Made by a program: the position numbers and the translations under genes. Shown here one piece after another: positions 33,922 to 45,949 of a stretch of DNA of 64,000 bases; the stretch's first letter is position 1, and every line of letters begins with the position of its first letter. The notes beneath the pieces are model-generated. The model was not told the DNA's origin, made no database searches, and was given only the letters and a program-made list of their open reading frames with translations. Source of the DNA: Venturia oleaginea (taxonomy: Eukaryota; Ascomycota; Dothideomycetes; Venturiales; Venturiaceae); assembly GCA_013176395.1 (NCBI GenBank), contig JABMLP010000001.1:1612001-1676000 (forward strand). The letters are read 5' to 3'.

Positions 33922-34244
33922 GACTGGATACGAGATGGTCAGATAATGCCTAGCGAGAATACCATCATTCTTTGACTTTATACACCCATCACTAGAGATA
34001 TCTGCTAACATGGGTGATACGCCTAACCTAGCGCCTTAGCTTGCAGAATACATCGATGCTCATGCCGTTCCTGCCATTTTCTCCGACAAAAGGTACCAGT
34101 CTTGCGGCATCGGGTTCCGCTCGCAAGGCCTTCGCGTGGAATGTGGCCCGCGATCGTCCAAGGCTAAACATTTTATGCTCTACTCTTCTGCAAACTTTGT
34201 TGATCCTTCCAGACTTCTTTTCCGAACTATCACGCATATCAACA
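33922..34244. promoter_or_regulatory. Bidirectional promoter, sidH and sidF
   Basis: 323 bases shared by two divergent genes acting in consecutive steps, which suggests joint control. It holds a near-match to the SreA motif (GTCAGATAA, 33938-33946; one mismatch) close to the sidH start. No exact site is present. Confidence 0.5.
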
Positions 34245-35639
34245 ATGGCTTCAGATATACCTTTGTCACACAAGTACCCAGCCGTAAAGCTACCGCATCC
34301 ATTCCTTACTACGTATCGCGTACTTCCTGTCCCTAAGTCGTCACCGACTCGACTCCGTCTGACATTGGAAAGCCAGCCTGATACAGGACGACCTCTGCCC
34401 CAGCCACTACACTCCGACGTACTTTCATGGCTTGAATTGTCCTTCAAGCTCAAACATCAGAGTCCACCTGCATCAGACAACACCTCGTATGCACGAGCTT
34501 GCCGAAGCCCAGAAACCACCTTCCAATGGAGAGGCTCCAGTGCCCCCTCACTGGGCCAGATCTGGAATGCTATCCACGCAATTTACCTCGCACACCCAAC
34601 TTTCGAGCAATTTCGCCTCACATTGGATGGAGCTGAACAAGGTGTGGTCCGAACTGAACTGATCAATACCGGATTAGCAATCGAGCACCCTAAGCCGTTC
34701 AAGCCAATGCCAAAGTCCTTTACACCGCCGAGTGAAATAGTCATCCTTCGAAGCTCCTTCTGGCAGGGTGCCGCATCACCGTTAGGACCACGACCAATTT
34801 GGGTAGTCGGGGATGGTACGGATGGACCTGTACGACAGCCATTAGAGCAATACCCAATCATGCCCGAGAACTTCCATTTCACCAACAAGTTCCCAATCGA
34901 ACCCGTATACACGCGCCATCCCATCCGTCGACCAAAACCGGCGCCAGGATCCATCTGTTACAGTCGCTATATTCCCGAGATCGACGAGCATTTCTCGCTC
35001 GAGACAGTGGACTGGCAGAGCCAAGACCATCTAGCCCTTTTCAACAAATGGCAGAATGATCCCAGGGTTGCAGCAGGCTGGAACGAAACAGGAACGCTTG
35101 ATCAACATCGCGAATATCTGCGCAAATTGCATTATGATCCCCATGTTCTTTGCTTGTTCGGTCGCTTCAACGAGTCCCGTTTTGCATATTTCGAGCTATA
35201 CTGGGCAAAGGTACATCGACAGTCCAAGTATCATGTTTGCTCATTTCCATACTAACACACATAACAGGAAGACCACTACGGCGCCCACTACAACGCCGGC
35301 GACTACGATCGCGGGCGTCACTCCTTGGTTGGTGACGCTTCTTTCCGCGGCGCTAAAAGAGTCAACGCTTGGTACTCGTCCTGCATCCATTTCGTCTTCC
35401 TCGACGACCCTCGCACCGCCAATGCTGTCGGCGAACCAAAAGCTACCGGCGAGATCATATTGTCGTATGAAAATAGTCAGGGGTTGACAATTGGTAAGTA
35501 CGTCGATCTGGGACATAAGAGGAGTGTACATTCTATTTGTTCGAGGGAGAAGTGGTTTCAGATGTGTCCTGTCTTCTGGGATGGGAGGGAGAGGCCGCTT
35601 GAGAGTTCGGATCGAATGGCTTGGAATGCTAAATTGTAG
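34245..35639 (+). CDS. sidF: Hydroxyornithine acyltransferase SidF
   Basis: Exons are 34245-35210 and 35268-35639 with a 57-base phase-0 intron (ACTAAC branch site), giving 445 residues. SidF transfers the anhydromevalonyl group from CoA to N5-hydroxyornithine, giving the monomer used by SidD. The C-terminal half is a GNAT-type siderophore acyltransferase domain like that of Iuc[18 protein letters not shown], then [20 protein letters not shown] at the splice junction, [11 protein letters not shown] and [10 protein letters not shown]. The protein ends NAKL, a type-1 peroxisomal signal, matching SidH. The upstream frame is open to 34041, but the ATG at 34245 ([12 protein letters not shown]) starts the conserved protein; the earlier part is leader. 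Confidence 0.92.
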
Positions 35640-36845
35640 GTTTGTATGTCCGTGCTTTCGATGCTTGGAGTAGGCGTTTACAGTAGTAGTATGGTTGAAA
35701 TAGTAATCTGTTTACTATTCATTGTCAGTACTCAGCTTACGATGGATTGTCATACACGCAGTTCATACTCGAAGTACGATAACCACATGGCGTTTGGAGC
35801 GACGAGTCCGTGACGGACCATGTTTCGGATCCTCTTCGTCAGGAACCCGGAAGAAGCTCGTAATTATGTCATAAGTTGCATCTTTCGCTCTCTGGAATAG
35901 CAAGTCAGTTTCATCATGTTTCCACTCTTCACAACATACCGCATTCAGCGACGAAGCTTAATCAGACCATTATATCCCACTCAAGCCTATTCGGCATCCC
36001 CCACGACAACCTCGTATCTATCTATACCCTGCTCCATCAACCCAGGCAACGGTGTGTAGTCGATTATACCGACTCGCGCCATCGCGGAACCATCCCGACC
36101 GTCCCCAGTTGGTTGAATCATCCCCGTCCTACACCCCTCAGTTGCTGTTGCTGGTGCCTACAACCAACCGTTTCTGGTCCCCACGATCCGATTGCCGAAC
36201 GACTCTGCAGCTGCCTAGGATCCATCTCCGGGGTTGCGATCCATCTGGCATCCCGGTCCTCGAGAACGGCAAGGTTTCTCTTCTAGGTCATCAACCCAAT
36301 GGCAGGATTGTGCATTCATGCCTTTTTTGTAAGGTATCCGTTTGGCTGCGCGTCGGTGGGCGATTGGGTTGGGTAGATATAGCGTGCTCCTTCTCATTGG
36401 CCCGATTGGCGGAGGGGCGGAAATTGTTTTGGTCAATGTGACAGGTGCTATTTTGTGCTTGGTTGAGAGGAAAAGAATAAAAATAGTGGGGCGGAGGCTG
36501 CGGAAATACCTCCGGACTTACCATGTCCGAATAGGGAAGACGCGGTACGCGTCTTTTGTTCTTTTGTTGATAATGTTCATCTTGCCTCCTCTTTTCTGAA
36601 TAACTGCTTTGGAGCGATGGAGTGGAAACTCGGTTCTGATTTTGAAGTAGGGAGACCGCTCAGTTCAGGCTCGACAAGATCTTTCTTCAACTCCTTCATG
36701 AATCTCAAGTATATCGCAGTCCATTCCACTTTCCCGAATAGCATTACCATTACAAAGTCAATTTCTCAAAATCGCCACCCCGTTTTTCCCTACGCCCCAA
36801 CCCCAAAACAGGAAAAAGAAACCCACGTTGCTTTCTCTGATTACC
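35640..36845. other. Convergent intergenic region
   Basis: 1.2 kb between sidF and the ABC transporter, both of which end here. Frames up to about 136 codons occur but overlap on several frames and show no domain. Confidence 0.4.
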
Positions 36846-39800
36846 CTACTCGGCAACAGTCTGACACAAAACATTCGCCCGATAACTGTCCGAACTGACC
36901 AACAACTCCCCATGCGTCCCACTCTCCACACACCGCCCCTCCTCAATCAAGAAAATAACATCGGCCTTCCGAATAGTATGCAACCGATGCGCGATAGCAA
37001 CAACAGTGATCCCCCTCGCCGCCGTATCAAGTCCAGCCTGTAATAACCTCTCACTCTCCGCATCAAGCGCGCTCGTACTCTCATCCAAGATCAACAGCTT
37101 TGGTTTCCGCACCAGCGCCCTCGCAATGGAAAGACGCTGTTTCTGTCCACCGGAGAATTGATTCCCGTTGGGTCCGCAGAGGGTCTTGTAACCGTTGGGC
37201 AGTGCGAGGATGGTTTCGTGGATATTGGCGAGTTTGCATGCTTCTTCTATTTCCTCCTGTGTGACGTCGTGGTTGGGTCTTGCGCCGAGACCGATGTTGA
37301 AGGAGACGCTGCCTTCGAAGAGGACGCTATCTTGTGGTACCAGGGCGATGGTATCACGGAATGTGACGTCTCGGTGTTTTGTGATGTCGACGCCGTCGAT
37401 TAGAATGGAGCCGGATTGAGGGGTGTAAAGTCTTTCGACGAGGGAAATAATTGTTGATTTGCCTGCGCCTGAAGGGCCGACGAGGGCGTAGAATTTTCCG
37501 GGGCGGAAATCGATAGATAAACCTTTGAGAACTTTGACATCCGGTCGAGCCGGGTAGGCGAAGTGAACATCCGTGAGTTGTACGCTTGATGCCGAGTTAT
37601 TTGAGGGCGGCTTTTCGCTTGAAGCCTCAAGACCTTTCTCGCTCGATGAATCAGAGAGTCGTGGTGGATGAACATGGCCTTGCATTTTGCTGGACCCGAG
37701 CTCAATCAAGCCGAGAAGTCGTGCCATGGCTGCGCGTGCGTTTGAAAGCTCTGGTGCGAGAGCAAACATTTGACTCCACAGCAGTGCGCTAACAAGGAGC
37801 GAAAATACCACGATCAGGAATTGGGTTTGGGTGTAATTTCCGGCAATGATCTGCTTAGAGCCCCACCAGTAAGCCAATGCGTTGACGAGATTGCCTAGGA
37901 AATACGTAGTTGCCTGCCAGAGACTTGCTTGCAAGGTGACTTTAAAGGTTTCCTTGCGAGGTCCCTTCAAGGATCGTCGATATGTCTGCAGAGTTTGTTC
38001 CTCCAAAGAGAGAGAAGCAATCGTCTTGATGGACGTGACTGCCTCAACACCGATGTCGACGGACTGCGAATAGGCATTCTCGTGCCTTTCTTCAAATTTG
38101 CCGAGCACTCGAAGCTCCATGAGACCAGCTCCAAGCAAAAGTGGCACCAACGCCAAGCAAACCAAAGCGATTTTCCAAGCAATAATGTGAGTGAGAATGA
38201 TGGCCGCGATGAGATTGACTGAGATCGAGAACAAGGTACCAATGATTGATCCACTCAAGCCAGCCAAGGCATCTCCGTCTCTTGTAATGTACGAGAGGAG
38301 CATGGCAGGTGTTCGACCAGCAGATTGATGCCATTGGAGGTCTTGTTCGAACAGTGATCGGAAGGACAGTAGCCTCACGGTGTATACAATTTTCTCAGAT
38401 GTCCAGCCAAACCCAGTCCAGCTAACGAGATTGGCAAAGAACTCGACGATTGCGAGGACGAAGAACATAAGACCGTAGAAGCTGCCTCGAGACAGGATAC
38501 TCGCTGCAGACTTGCATGGATCAAGGCTTCCGACAGTATTTCCGAAGATCACAGCCTCAGCCGAGAATGCTCCACCAACGATACTTGCAGCGAGAAGAGC
38601 AAGCATGATAACCAGTATGTGTGGTCTCGTTGCTGGTGCGTAGCCCTTGATCAAAGTCCAAAGCGATTTAGATGGAGTTTCAGGCTGTGACTCTTCTTGC
38701 TCGAGCGGTGCGATGACAGGACTCTTGGAAATTGAAAGCTCAATCTTCTCGTCGCTTGGGATGCTTTCATCAGAAACATCACTCCCCTCAATATCGCCAT
38801 CCGATGAAGGTGCATGTTCAGATCTGTTAGTGCTTTCGATGCTGAGACTCGACTCGATCCTACCACCAGCAGATCCGAGTGTCTGCAACCCAACAAGATC
38901 TGAATACGCTCCATTCTTCACCATCAGCTCTGCATGCGTTCCTTGTTCCAGTATGAGCCCTTTGTTCATGACGACGATGTTATCGGCTGTCGTTATTGTT
39001 GAGAGGCGATGCGCGATAGTGATCATAGTTCTGCCGCTCGCGATATTCGCGATAGCTCTTTGGATACGTTGTTCACTTCTTGAATCCAACGATGCTGTGG
39101 CTTCGTCCAAGATGAGAACAGCAGGATCTTTCACCAGAGCACGCGCCAGTGCCACTCTCTGCTTCTGCCCGCCGCTGATGAGTCGCCCACTTGAGCCTAC
39201 AGATGTACCGTATCCATGCTGTAATTTAACAATGAAATCATCCGCGTCGGCCAGCGTTGCAGCATTTCGCACCAAGTCGACGACTTCAACCACATCCGCT
39301 CCCCGGAGCTTCGCCGCCGAGAGCAGATCCTGTCCTTCGCGAAGCTCTTGTGCTAGATCTGCGAGTTCAAATCCCAGTATCACAGGTTTGAGATGGGCGT
39401 GATTGGGATTACTCGAGCTGATGAGGCCATGCGCTATGTTCTCGAGAAGAGATCGATCAAGAAGCGATGGTTCTTGCTGGACCAGACTGATGAAACTCCT
39501 CAAATCTCGAGTATTCAAATCACGGAGATTATGACCAGCGAAAAGAACCTCTCCTTGGGTAGGATCGTATAGTCTACTAACAAGGCCGGCAATGGTCGAT
39601 TTGCCGCTCCCAGAGAGACCAACGAGGGCAGTATGTTGGTTGGCGGGAATGGAGAGGTTGAAATGATCTAGAACGGTGATCTCGGGTCTGGAAGGATAAG
39701 TGAAGGAAACATCCTTGAACTCAAATCCAGCTTCTGCTTCTAGGAGACGAACTCCAGTTGAGGAAGTCCCATCAATCAACGACTCGCGGTCAATGTCTCC

Positions 39801-40996
39801 TCGAAGTCTTTCGTACGAAGCAACAGAGCCCGTGAAGAGGTGTAAGAACGGTGCCACTTGACTCAGAAGCAAGGTAGCTGGCTTGGTATCAGCTGGGATT
39901 ATTTCCGGAGCGAAGGAAGGGTGATTTACCTTCGACCAAAATGAAGATGACAGTAAATATCGAGCCTACAGTAGCTCCTTGAGATTTGTCGCGAACCGCA
40001 TCCGCAATACGTTTGCTGCCTTGCCAAAACGCAAGCCCATTCGCCGAGTAAGAGATGAAGTACAAAAAACCGGATTGTATGCCAACAGCCGTAGCTTTCT
40101 TCAAGCCTTGGGTTTTTGAGGCTGCGAGTGATTCGGAGAATTTCTTCTCCAATCGAGCGTTCGCACCAAAAGCTTGCACCACGACAATATTGGAGAGTGC
40201 TTCCGAGGCAATCGACGCGGCAGACGCAGCATGATCGGACATGAGCCCGGCATACTTCTCAATATAATGGCTTCCAACAAAGGACATCAAGAAATAAGCC
40301 GGAACTAGGGAGACCAGCATTGCAGCAAGTATGTAGTCTTTGATGAAGGCCACGATGTACGCGGTAACAAAGAATGATAAACTTGAGATGCATATTCCCA
40401 CTTTCTCGGATGTCCCTGAGCGGATTGCCTGGATGTCGCCATTGAGTCGAGATGCGACCGCTCCAGGAGGAAGGTTGTCGAAAAATGAAGGTTCTTGTCT
40501 TAGGAGATTCTGCAAATATTGTTCCCGCAATCTTTGCGCGAGGCGTGCTCCTGTGAGAGTCCAGCAAGAAAGATGGGCGTATATCAGGACAAATTGAGCG
40601 ATTGCCAGGTACACGATGATCAAGATCTTCGAATTGATGTTAGATTGGTCGCTGGATGCACTCGCGCCGTTCGGAGTATTGCAAGTAGCTGAGTTGAAGT
40701 CGTCCAGGAGCTGACCGAACAGAATGCCAATCAATGGAAAAGGTACCCCAGATGCTATGGAGCAGAATGTGCCGAGTGAAAGAGTGCCAATGTCGATCTT
40801 GGATGGATTCCCAGCCAAGAGCAGCTTGGGGTAGCCAGCAAGCTTTCCGAAAAGCATCCCGACGACTTGGAATAGCGATAATCTCCAGGAATCTTGCAAG
40901 ACTGTTGAGAGTTGAGTTTCAAAGAAATTCGTTGTTGGATCAAGAGATTTCAACACCACGACATTTCAACACTACGAGGACTTCGTTTGAAGCCAT
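36846..40996 (-). CDS. sitT: ABCB-type transporter, SitT-like
   Basis: The proposed exons are 40996-40957, 40901-39930 and 39877-36846 (introns 55 and 52 bases, phase 1), giving about 1347 residues. It is a full-size TMD-NBD-TMD-NBD exporter. NBD1 has Walker A GLSGSGKST, signature SGGQKQRVALARAL and Walker B VLILDEATASLD. NBD2 has GPSGAGKST, SGGQKQRLSIARAL and LLILDESTSALD. Each half has about six membrane segments. The first tiny exon (MASNEVLVV) is inferred because the main frame has no ATG before MLFGKLAGYPK; starting at that internal Met is the alternative. Position in the cluster matches SitT, the ABC transporter next to sidD in Aspergillus fumigatus. Export of siderophore or of breakdown products is inferred, not shown. 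Confidence 0.88.
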
Positions 40997-41232
40997 CCGG
41001 TCGCCACAGTCTAGCCAGACTCATCTAGCACTAGCAATCAAAATAAAGTCACCACAGAACGAATTCATGAAGACGCCTCATCGTCGTCAACTGAGCTCCA
41101 AGGCCGCGTCGTTGAATCGAATTCTATGTCAGAGGCCGTTGCTAGACTAACATAGTATGCAGGCCAGATTTGTCACCGACCGGGATCCAAAAGTAGAGAG
41201 GAAGCACAATGGAGAAACCTTGGCACAATACA

Positions 41233-41309
41233 CGACCCGCACTCGACCCGCCTCGACCCGCACTCGACCCGCACTCGACCCGCACTCGACCCGCACTCGA
41301 CCCGCACTA
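41233..41309 (+). repeat. 11-base promoter minisatellite
   Basis: Seven units of CGACCCGCACT, one of them a base shorter. It lies about 35 bases from the exact GATA site at 41345, between the divergent transporter genes. Confidence 0.8.
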
Positions 41310-41344
41310 GACAACTTTGATCCATCTTATTTGATGATCGGATC

Positions 41345-41353
41345 ATCTGATAA
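41345..41353 (+). promoter_or_regulatory. SreA-type GATA site between the transporter genes
   Basis: Exact ATCTGATAA, about 350 bases upstream of the ABC start and 520 bases upstream of the MFS start. Confidence 0.6.
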
Positions 41354-41631
41354 AATCCATCGTGGTGGACCATTGTTTTCCCGACATCGGAGTGAGCAGG
41401 ATTTCGGCTCGGAGAATGCGTCGCTGCCAATGACGTTGCGAAAGGCATGATCCCAAGGGTGTGCAGGTTTCGGCGGGTGCCCCTAAACAATTGCTTCTGC
41501 ATTTGCTTGGATAGGCCATTTGCTAGGTGATGGGATCCCAATTCCCACACTCGGCTTGGTCCAAGCTGGATCCGAGAACGGCGACTCAGCCGACCTATAC
41601 TCTGAACGGCAAGGCTGCATCTTATCTGATC

Positions 41632-41640
41632 TGATTTTTC
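41632..41640 (-). promoter_or_regulatory. SreA-type GATA site upstream of the MFS transporter
   Basis: TTATCTGAT, that is ATCAGATAA on the minus strand, about 235 bases upstream of the MFS start. It is followed at once by a further TCTGAT half motif. Confidence 0.6.
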
Positions 41641-41873
41641 ACGCTCGGAAACATGCTTTCACTTCCGCAGCATCCAATCGAGGTGCTCAAAAACTGGCCC
41701 TGGTCCTATTCTTAATCCGGCAAGCCTTTTCGACTCTGCCTTCTTTCTGGATCAGTCTTCCACGCAGCTGGGTTTAAGACATCTTCCTTGTGGATCTGAC
41801 CTTGCGAACATCATCTCCATCTTTGACTTTCCTCCGCAGTCCTGCAGAAATTTTGGACTCTGCCTCGTTTACC

Positions 41874-43833
41874 ATGTTTAAATCTTCGAAGAGCAAATAT
41901 GCTCAGTCACACACAACTCCAGTTGCTGCTTCGAATGAGGGCAGTTCGAGCTCAACGCAAGAATTTGAAATCGGCATTGTGACTGCAGCGAAGATTTCTG
42001 ATCCGCATGCCAAAATACCCGACGAAGCGGTTGAGCAAGCAGTTCACAAAGATCGTCCGAATGAGGAGGCTCAACCTGGTGTTTCCCAAGCAGAGGCCAT
42101 CACCTTGACTTGGACCAAGACATCCTTGGGTTGTGCTTATGTTCTGTGAGTTTGAGATTTTCGATACATGAACATGGCTAATATATTCACAAAGAATGTG
42201 GCTCCTATACTTCGTCAACGCCATGCAAGGCTCGATAACAGGCAATCTATCAGCCTACGTGACCAGTGGCTTCGAATCGCACTCCTTGATTCCAGTCATC
42301 TATGTCGTCTCAAGCGTCATGGGAGCGGCAACCTACATGCCGGTCGCAAAAATCCTCAACTTATGGGATCGATCCTCTGGCTTCCTCCTCATGGCAGCCT
42401 TCGCAACTCTCGGATTGATCCTTTCTGCGACTTGTACTGATGTCGCGACGTACGCTGCTTCTCAAGTAGGTCCCTTTTTAACAGCTGGCGGAAGAAAAGC
42501 TGACAGTTGGTAGGTATTCTACACCATTGGCTTTGCCGGCATGATCTTCTGTGTCGATGTTATCACATCAGATACTTCTTCGCTTCGCGATCGTGGACTC
42601 GCGTATGCATTTACATCGTCTCCGTTCATCATCTCGGCCTTCGCAGGCCCAAAAGCATCTGAAGGCTTTTACGATACCAATTGGCGATGGGCATACGGCG
42701 CTTTTTGCATAATTCTTCCTGTCGTGGCTTTGCCGTTGTTCTTTCTTCTAAGATGGAATCTCCACCTTGCGAAGAAGGGTGGTATGTGGAAGAAGAAGGA
42801 GCCCAGCGGCAGGACCTTCATGCAAAGCATCTGGCACTACATTGTCATGTTTGATCGTAAGTTTTTTTTCTCCTCGACAAATCAGGAGCTAACATAATCA
42901 GTTCTGGGAGTCTTTCTTCTCGCTGGTGGACTGGTTTTGTTTCTCCTTCCCTTCACCATCGCCGGATCCGCAGAAGATGGGTGGAGACAAGGATATATTA
43001 TCGCTATGCTGGTCATTGGATTTGCGATGCTCATCGGTTTCGGATTGGCAGAGCGTTTCGTCGCTCCTGTTCCGTTCCTTCCGTGGGAGATTCTCGCTTC
43101 AAGGACTGTCCTCGGTGCTTGCATGTTGGACTTCTGCTATCAAGTCGCTTACTACTGCTGGCACGACTACTACACCTCTTACCTACAAGTAGTGTACAAC
43201 ACAAGCCTTACAGGCGCGGGTTACATTGACAGCATCTTCAACGTTGTCTCCGGAATCTGGTTGCTGGTTGTTGGGTTTGCAATCAAGAAAACAGGACGAT
43301 TTCGATGGCTGCTCTATTTCTCCGTGCCGCTTTATATGATGGGAGTCGGATTGATGATCTATTTCCGCAAGCCTAGTTGGGGAGTGGGATACTCTATCAT
43401 GTGCCAGATCTTTATCGCATTCGGAGGCGGAACCATGATCATCGTACAACAGGTCGCAGTCCTAGCCGCCGCGGACCACAACAACGTTGCCTCGGTTCTA
43501 GCACTTCTTGGTGTCTTCGGATACATTGGAGGCGCTATCGGCAGCAGTATTTCCGGAGCCATCTGGACTCATACTCTGCCAGGATACCTGCAACGTCTGC
43601 TTCCTGAGGATGCGCTGGCCGATTGGGAGAAAATTTACGAATCTTTGGAAGTCCAGCTGAGCTACGAGAAGGGAACACCAATCCGAGAAGCAATTGCGAT
43701 GGCTTATGCTGACTCGCAGAGAAACATGTTGATTGCTGGTACTGCTGTTATGTCGCTGTCGCTTATTTGGATGTTCGTTATCAGAGACATCAAGCTCGAC
43801 AAGAACGTACAGACCAAGGGTGTCTTATTCTAG
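41874..43833 (+). CDS. MFS siderophore transporter (MirB/MirD type)
   Basis: Four exons (41874-42145, 42195-42465, 42514-42856, 42902-43833) with introns of 49, 48 and 45 bases and consistent phases, giving 605 residues. The N-terminal 85 residues are cytosolic and hydrophilic. About 14 membrane segments follow, starting LMWLLYFVNAMQGSITGNLS, the usual first helix of siderophore-iron transporters of the ARN/SIT family. SSLRDRGLAYAFTSSPFIIS is the typical loop after helix 4-5. The C-terminal loop has SYEKGTPIREAIAMAYADSQ, also typical of this family. In Aspergillus a transporter of this kind (MirD) sits beside the same genes. It probably takes up ferri-siderophores at the plasma membrane by proton symport; which siderophore cannot be told. 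Confidence 0.9.
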
Positions 43834-44237
43834 ACGTATCGACGTAGCAAATTGGCGAGGGAGCGGTCTGTGGAGGGAGAAAATTGGTAAAAAAAGTCGT
43901 AGGAGTATACCCTAGAGTAGTATTGTCAATCACATCTTTTTTGCTTTATTTTCACCACCCAAATTTCCCTCGTGTTGTCCTATTGTATGACGTCTTTCTT
44001 CATCCGTCTGAGTGTGTTAAAAAGGCTCGCAAAATCATTCCTTGCCGCCATGTCCCACATACAGCCAGGGTCGCCTACCCTTGTCATTGTGTAAAGAAGT
44101 CCCATGTGTAGCCGTGTAGCCGTAGTCTTACCACAGTAGCCATGATGCATGCTAGTCCGCAATGGCATGGTCTAGGGAGGGAATGAAGAAGAGGAAACGA
44201 GTGGAAGTTCGAAGCGCACTTAGCGTTGAAAATTTTG

Positions 44238-44246
44238 ATCTGATAA
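44238..44246 (+). promoter_or_regulatory. SreA-type GATA site upstream of sidJ
   Basis: Exact ATCTGATAA, about 590 bases upstream of the sidJ start. It pairs with an inverted site at 44251. Confidence 0.6.
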
Positions 44247-44250
44247 CTTT

Positions 44251-44259
44251 TTATCTGAT
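44251..44259 (-). promoter_or_regulatory. Second, inverted SreA-type site upstream of sidJ
   Basis: TTATCTGAT, ATCAGATAA on the minus strand. With the site at 44238 it forms a tight inverted pair within 22 bases. Confidence 0.6.
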
Positions 44260-44837
44260 CCGCTGGTGCATTAGCGGATGGCAGGGGCTTGCACCCGGGC
44301 GACGAATATTGCGGGCTTATCCAAGCTGTTCTCCTCACTAAAAAGAAGAGCATAAACAATACTTCTCTCTCTAATAGTTGAAATTAAAAATTCGAAAGGA
44401 ACAGATTCGTAATTCTATCTCTAAGGAATCCTACCTTTAATCCCTAGAATTATTTTCTGTATGGTCGCGGAGGAATTCCTCTATAAAGTTGGGACTTTTA
44501 GTGAGAATTCAGAATGGCTTGTAAGACCTGCAATATTTGCCACCCGCGTGGCTTGTTAGTCTAAGATAATGATGGTTGGGCCGAGATCAACCACCACCCT
44601 CACAGTCACACTGCTTTTGTCAACAATGTGCCAAGCAATGTCATCGTGAATCTAGCCTTTGAGTCCGGTTTCGGGGCTCTTCCTCATGGAGGTGCCTGGC
44701 TTCCGTGACGGCGTGCTGTCCATGAGGTTTTACACGTCAGTTTAGCGATTCCTTGGAACTGGTGTGATCTCTGTTGTAAAGCACTACTACCATCTGTTGT
44801 ATTCCATTCGAAAGCTAGAATCCACATGATCCGTCCC

Positions 44838-45949
44838 ATGGGTTCGAAGTTTTGGCCGAAAGGTGGGCTGGCTGGTGTTCTACACCATTATGTTGGTCTC
44901 ATATGTCCTGATATTGCTCGGACAGCCACTAACAGTACAATTGACAGACAGAGTCCCTCGTAACCTTCGAATACACCTCGGGCACGATTCCCAAACCGCA
45001 TAGCCTCGTCTTCATTGGAGGACTTGGAGATGGATTGGCCACGACGTCTTACATGGCTGATATCGTACACGCTCTCGATACAACCAAATGGTCAACCTTC
45101 ACCCTGAACCTCACATCCTCCTACCAATCGTGGGGTCTTGGACATCTAGACAGAGACATCGATGAGCTGGCACAATGCATACACCATATCAAGGACTACA
45201 AGAAGTCGAAATTTGGCGAAGGCAAATTCGTACTCATGGGACATTCAACAGGAAGTCAAGATGTGCTACACTATCTGCATAGACCAAATCCGCTGAGAAG
45301 CACGCCGCCTTTCGACCCACATCCACAACATATCAGACGTCCAGCAATCGATGGAGCCATCATGCAGGCAGCTGTATCTGATCGAGAAGCAATACAATGG
45401 TGCCTGGAAACAGGGATCGGTGGAAAGTCTCCGGCTGAGATTCGAGCGGTGTATGAAAAGATGGTTGCATTGGCAAACGAGGCTGCTCGCCATGATCACG
45501 CTACCGACACGATACTGCCAATGTGGATGACTGGCCAAATCTATCCATCCAATACACCAATCAGCTGTCGACGATTTCTGAGTCTGGTCAGTCCAGAAAG
45601 TCCACAATCACCTTCGGAAGACGATCTGTTCAGCTCGGACCTGAGCGATGCACAATTAGCAAAGACATTTGGGATGGTGAAAGAGCAAGGACTGCTGAAA
45701 TACAAGCTTATGGTGTTATCGTCGGGAGCAGATCAATCGGTGCCAGATTGGGTGGACAAGAAACGGGTTTTGGAGCGGTGGAGGAATGCCACAGAACACA
45801 ATGGTAAATACGAGAACTGGGATCGAGAACACACGGCCATTATACCTGGCGCGTCTCACGCGTTGAGTAACGACGATCAAGAAGAGCCCCGAAAATTTCT
45901 TGTCGGAAAAGTTATGGGCTACTTGCAGGCACTGGAGAGAGAGTCATGA
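44838..45949 (+). CDS. sidJ: Siderophore hydrolase SidJ (DUF1749 alpha/beta hydrolase)
   Basis: A short first exon (44838-44895; an in-frame ATG at 44826 is also possible) joins 44952-45949 through a 56-base intron, giving about 351 residues. The junction reads GVLHHY, then ESLVTFEYTSG. A second donor/acceptor pair four bases earlier (44892/44947) also fits and would give TESLV. The protein has FIGGLGDGLATTSYMADI (oxyanion region), the nucleophile elbow LMGHSTGSQD with the active Ser, and a late GASHALS with the catalytic His. This is the DUF1749 family that includes SidJ, which cleaves fusarinine C inside the cell to free iron. Location at the end of the sidD/sidH/sidF/transporter set supports the name. 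Confidence 0.88.

Larger units (their letters stand above)
40997..41873. promoter_or_regulatory. Divergent promoter, ABC and MFS transporters
   Basis: About 880 bases between two divergent transporter genes. It contains two exact SreA-type sites (41345 and 41632) and an 11-base tandem repeat (41233-41309). Joint iron-dependent control of both genes is likely. Confidence 0.55.
43834..44825. promoter_or_regulatory. sidJ upstream region
   Basis: About 1 kb between the MFS transporter and sidJ, both on the plus strand. Two exact SreA-type sites lie 4 bases apart at 44238-44259. No gene is seen. Confidence 0.5.

Noticed and set aside
33922..34011. N-terminal extension of SidH to 34011
   Set aside because: MSLRSQPLKFQHF at 33921 gives the usual length of about 270 residues.
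34041..34244. N-terminal extension of SidF to 34041
   Set aside because: The extra 68 residues are low in conserved features and would overlap the divergent promoter; the ATG at 34245 fits the family.
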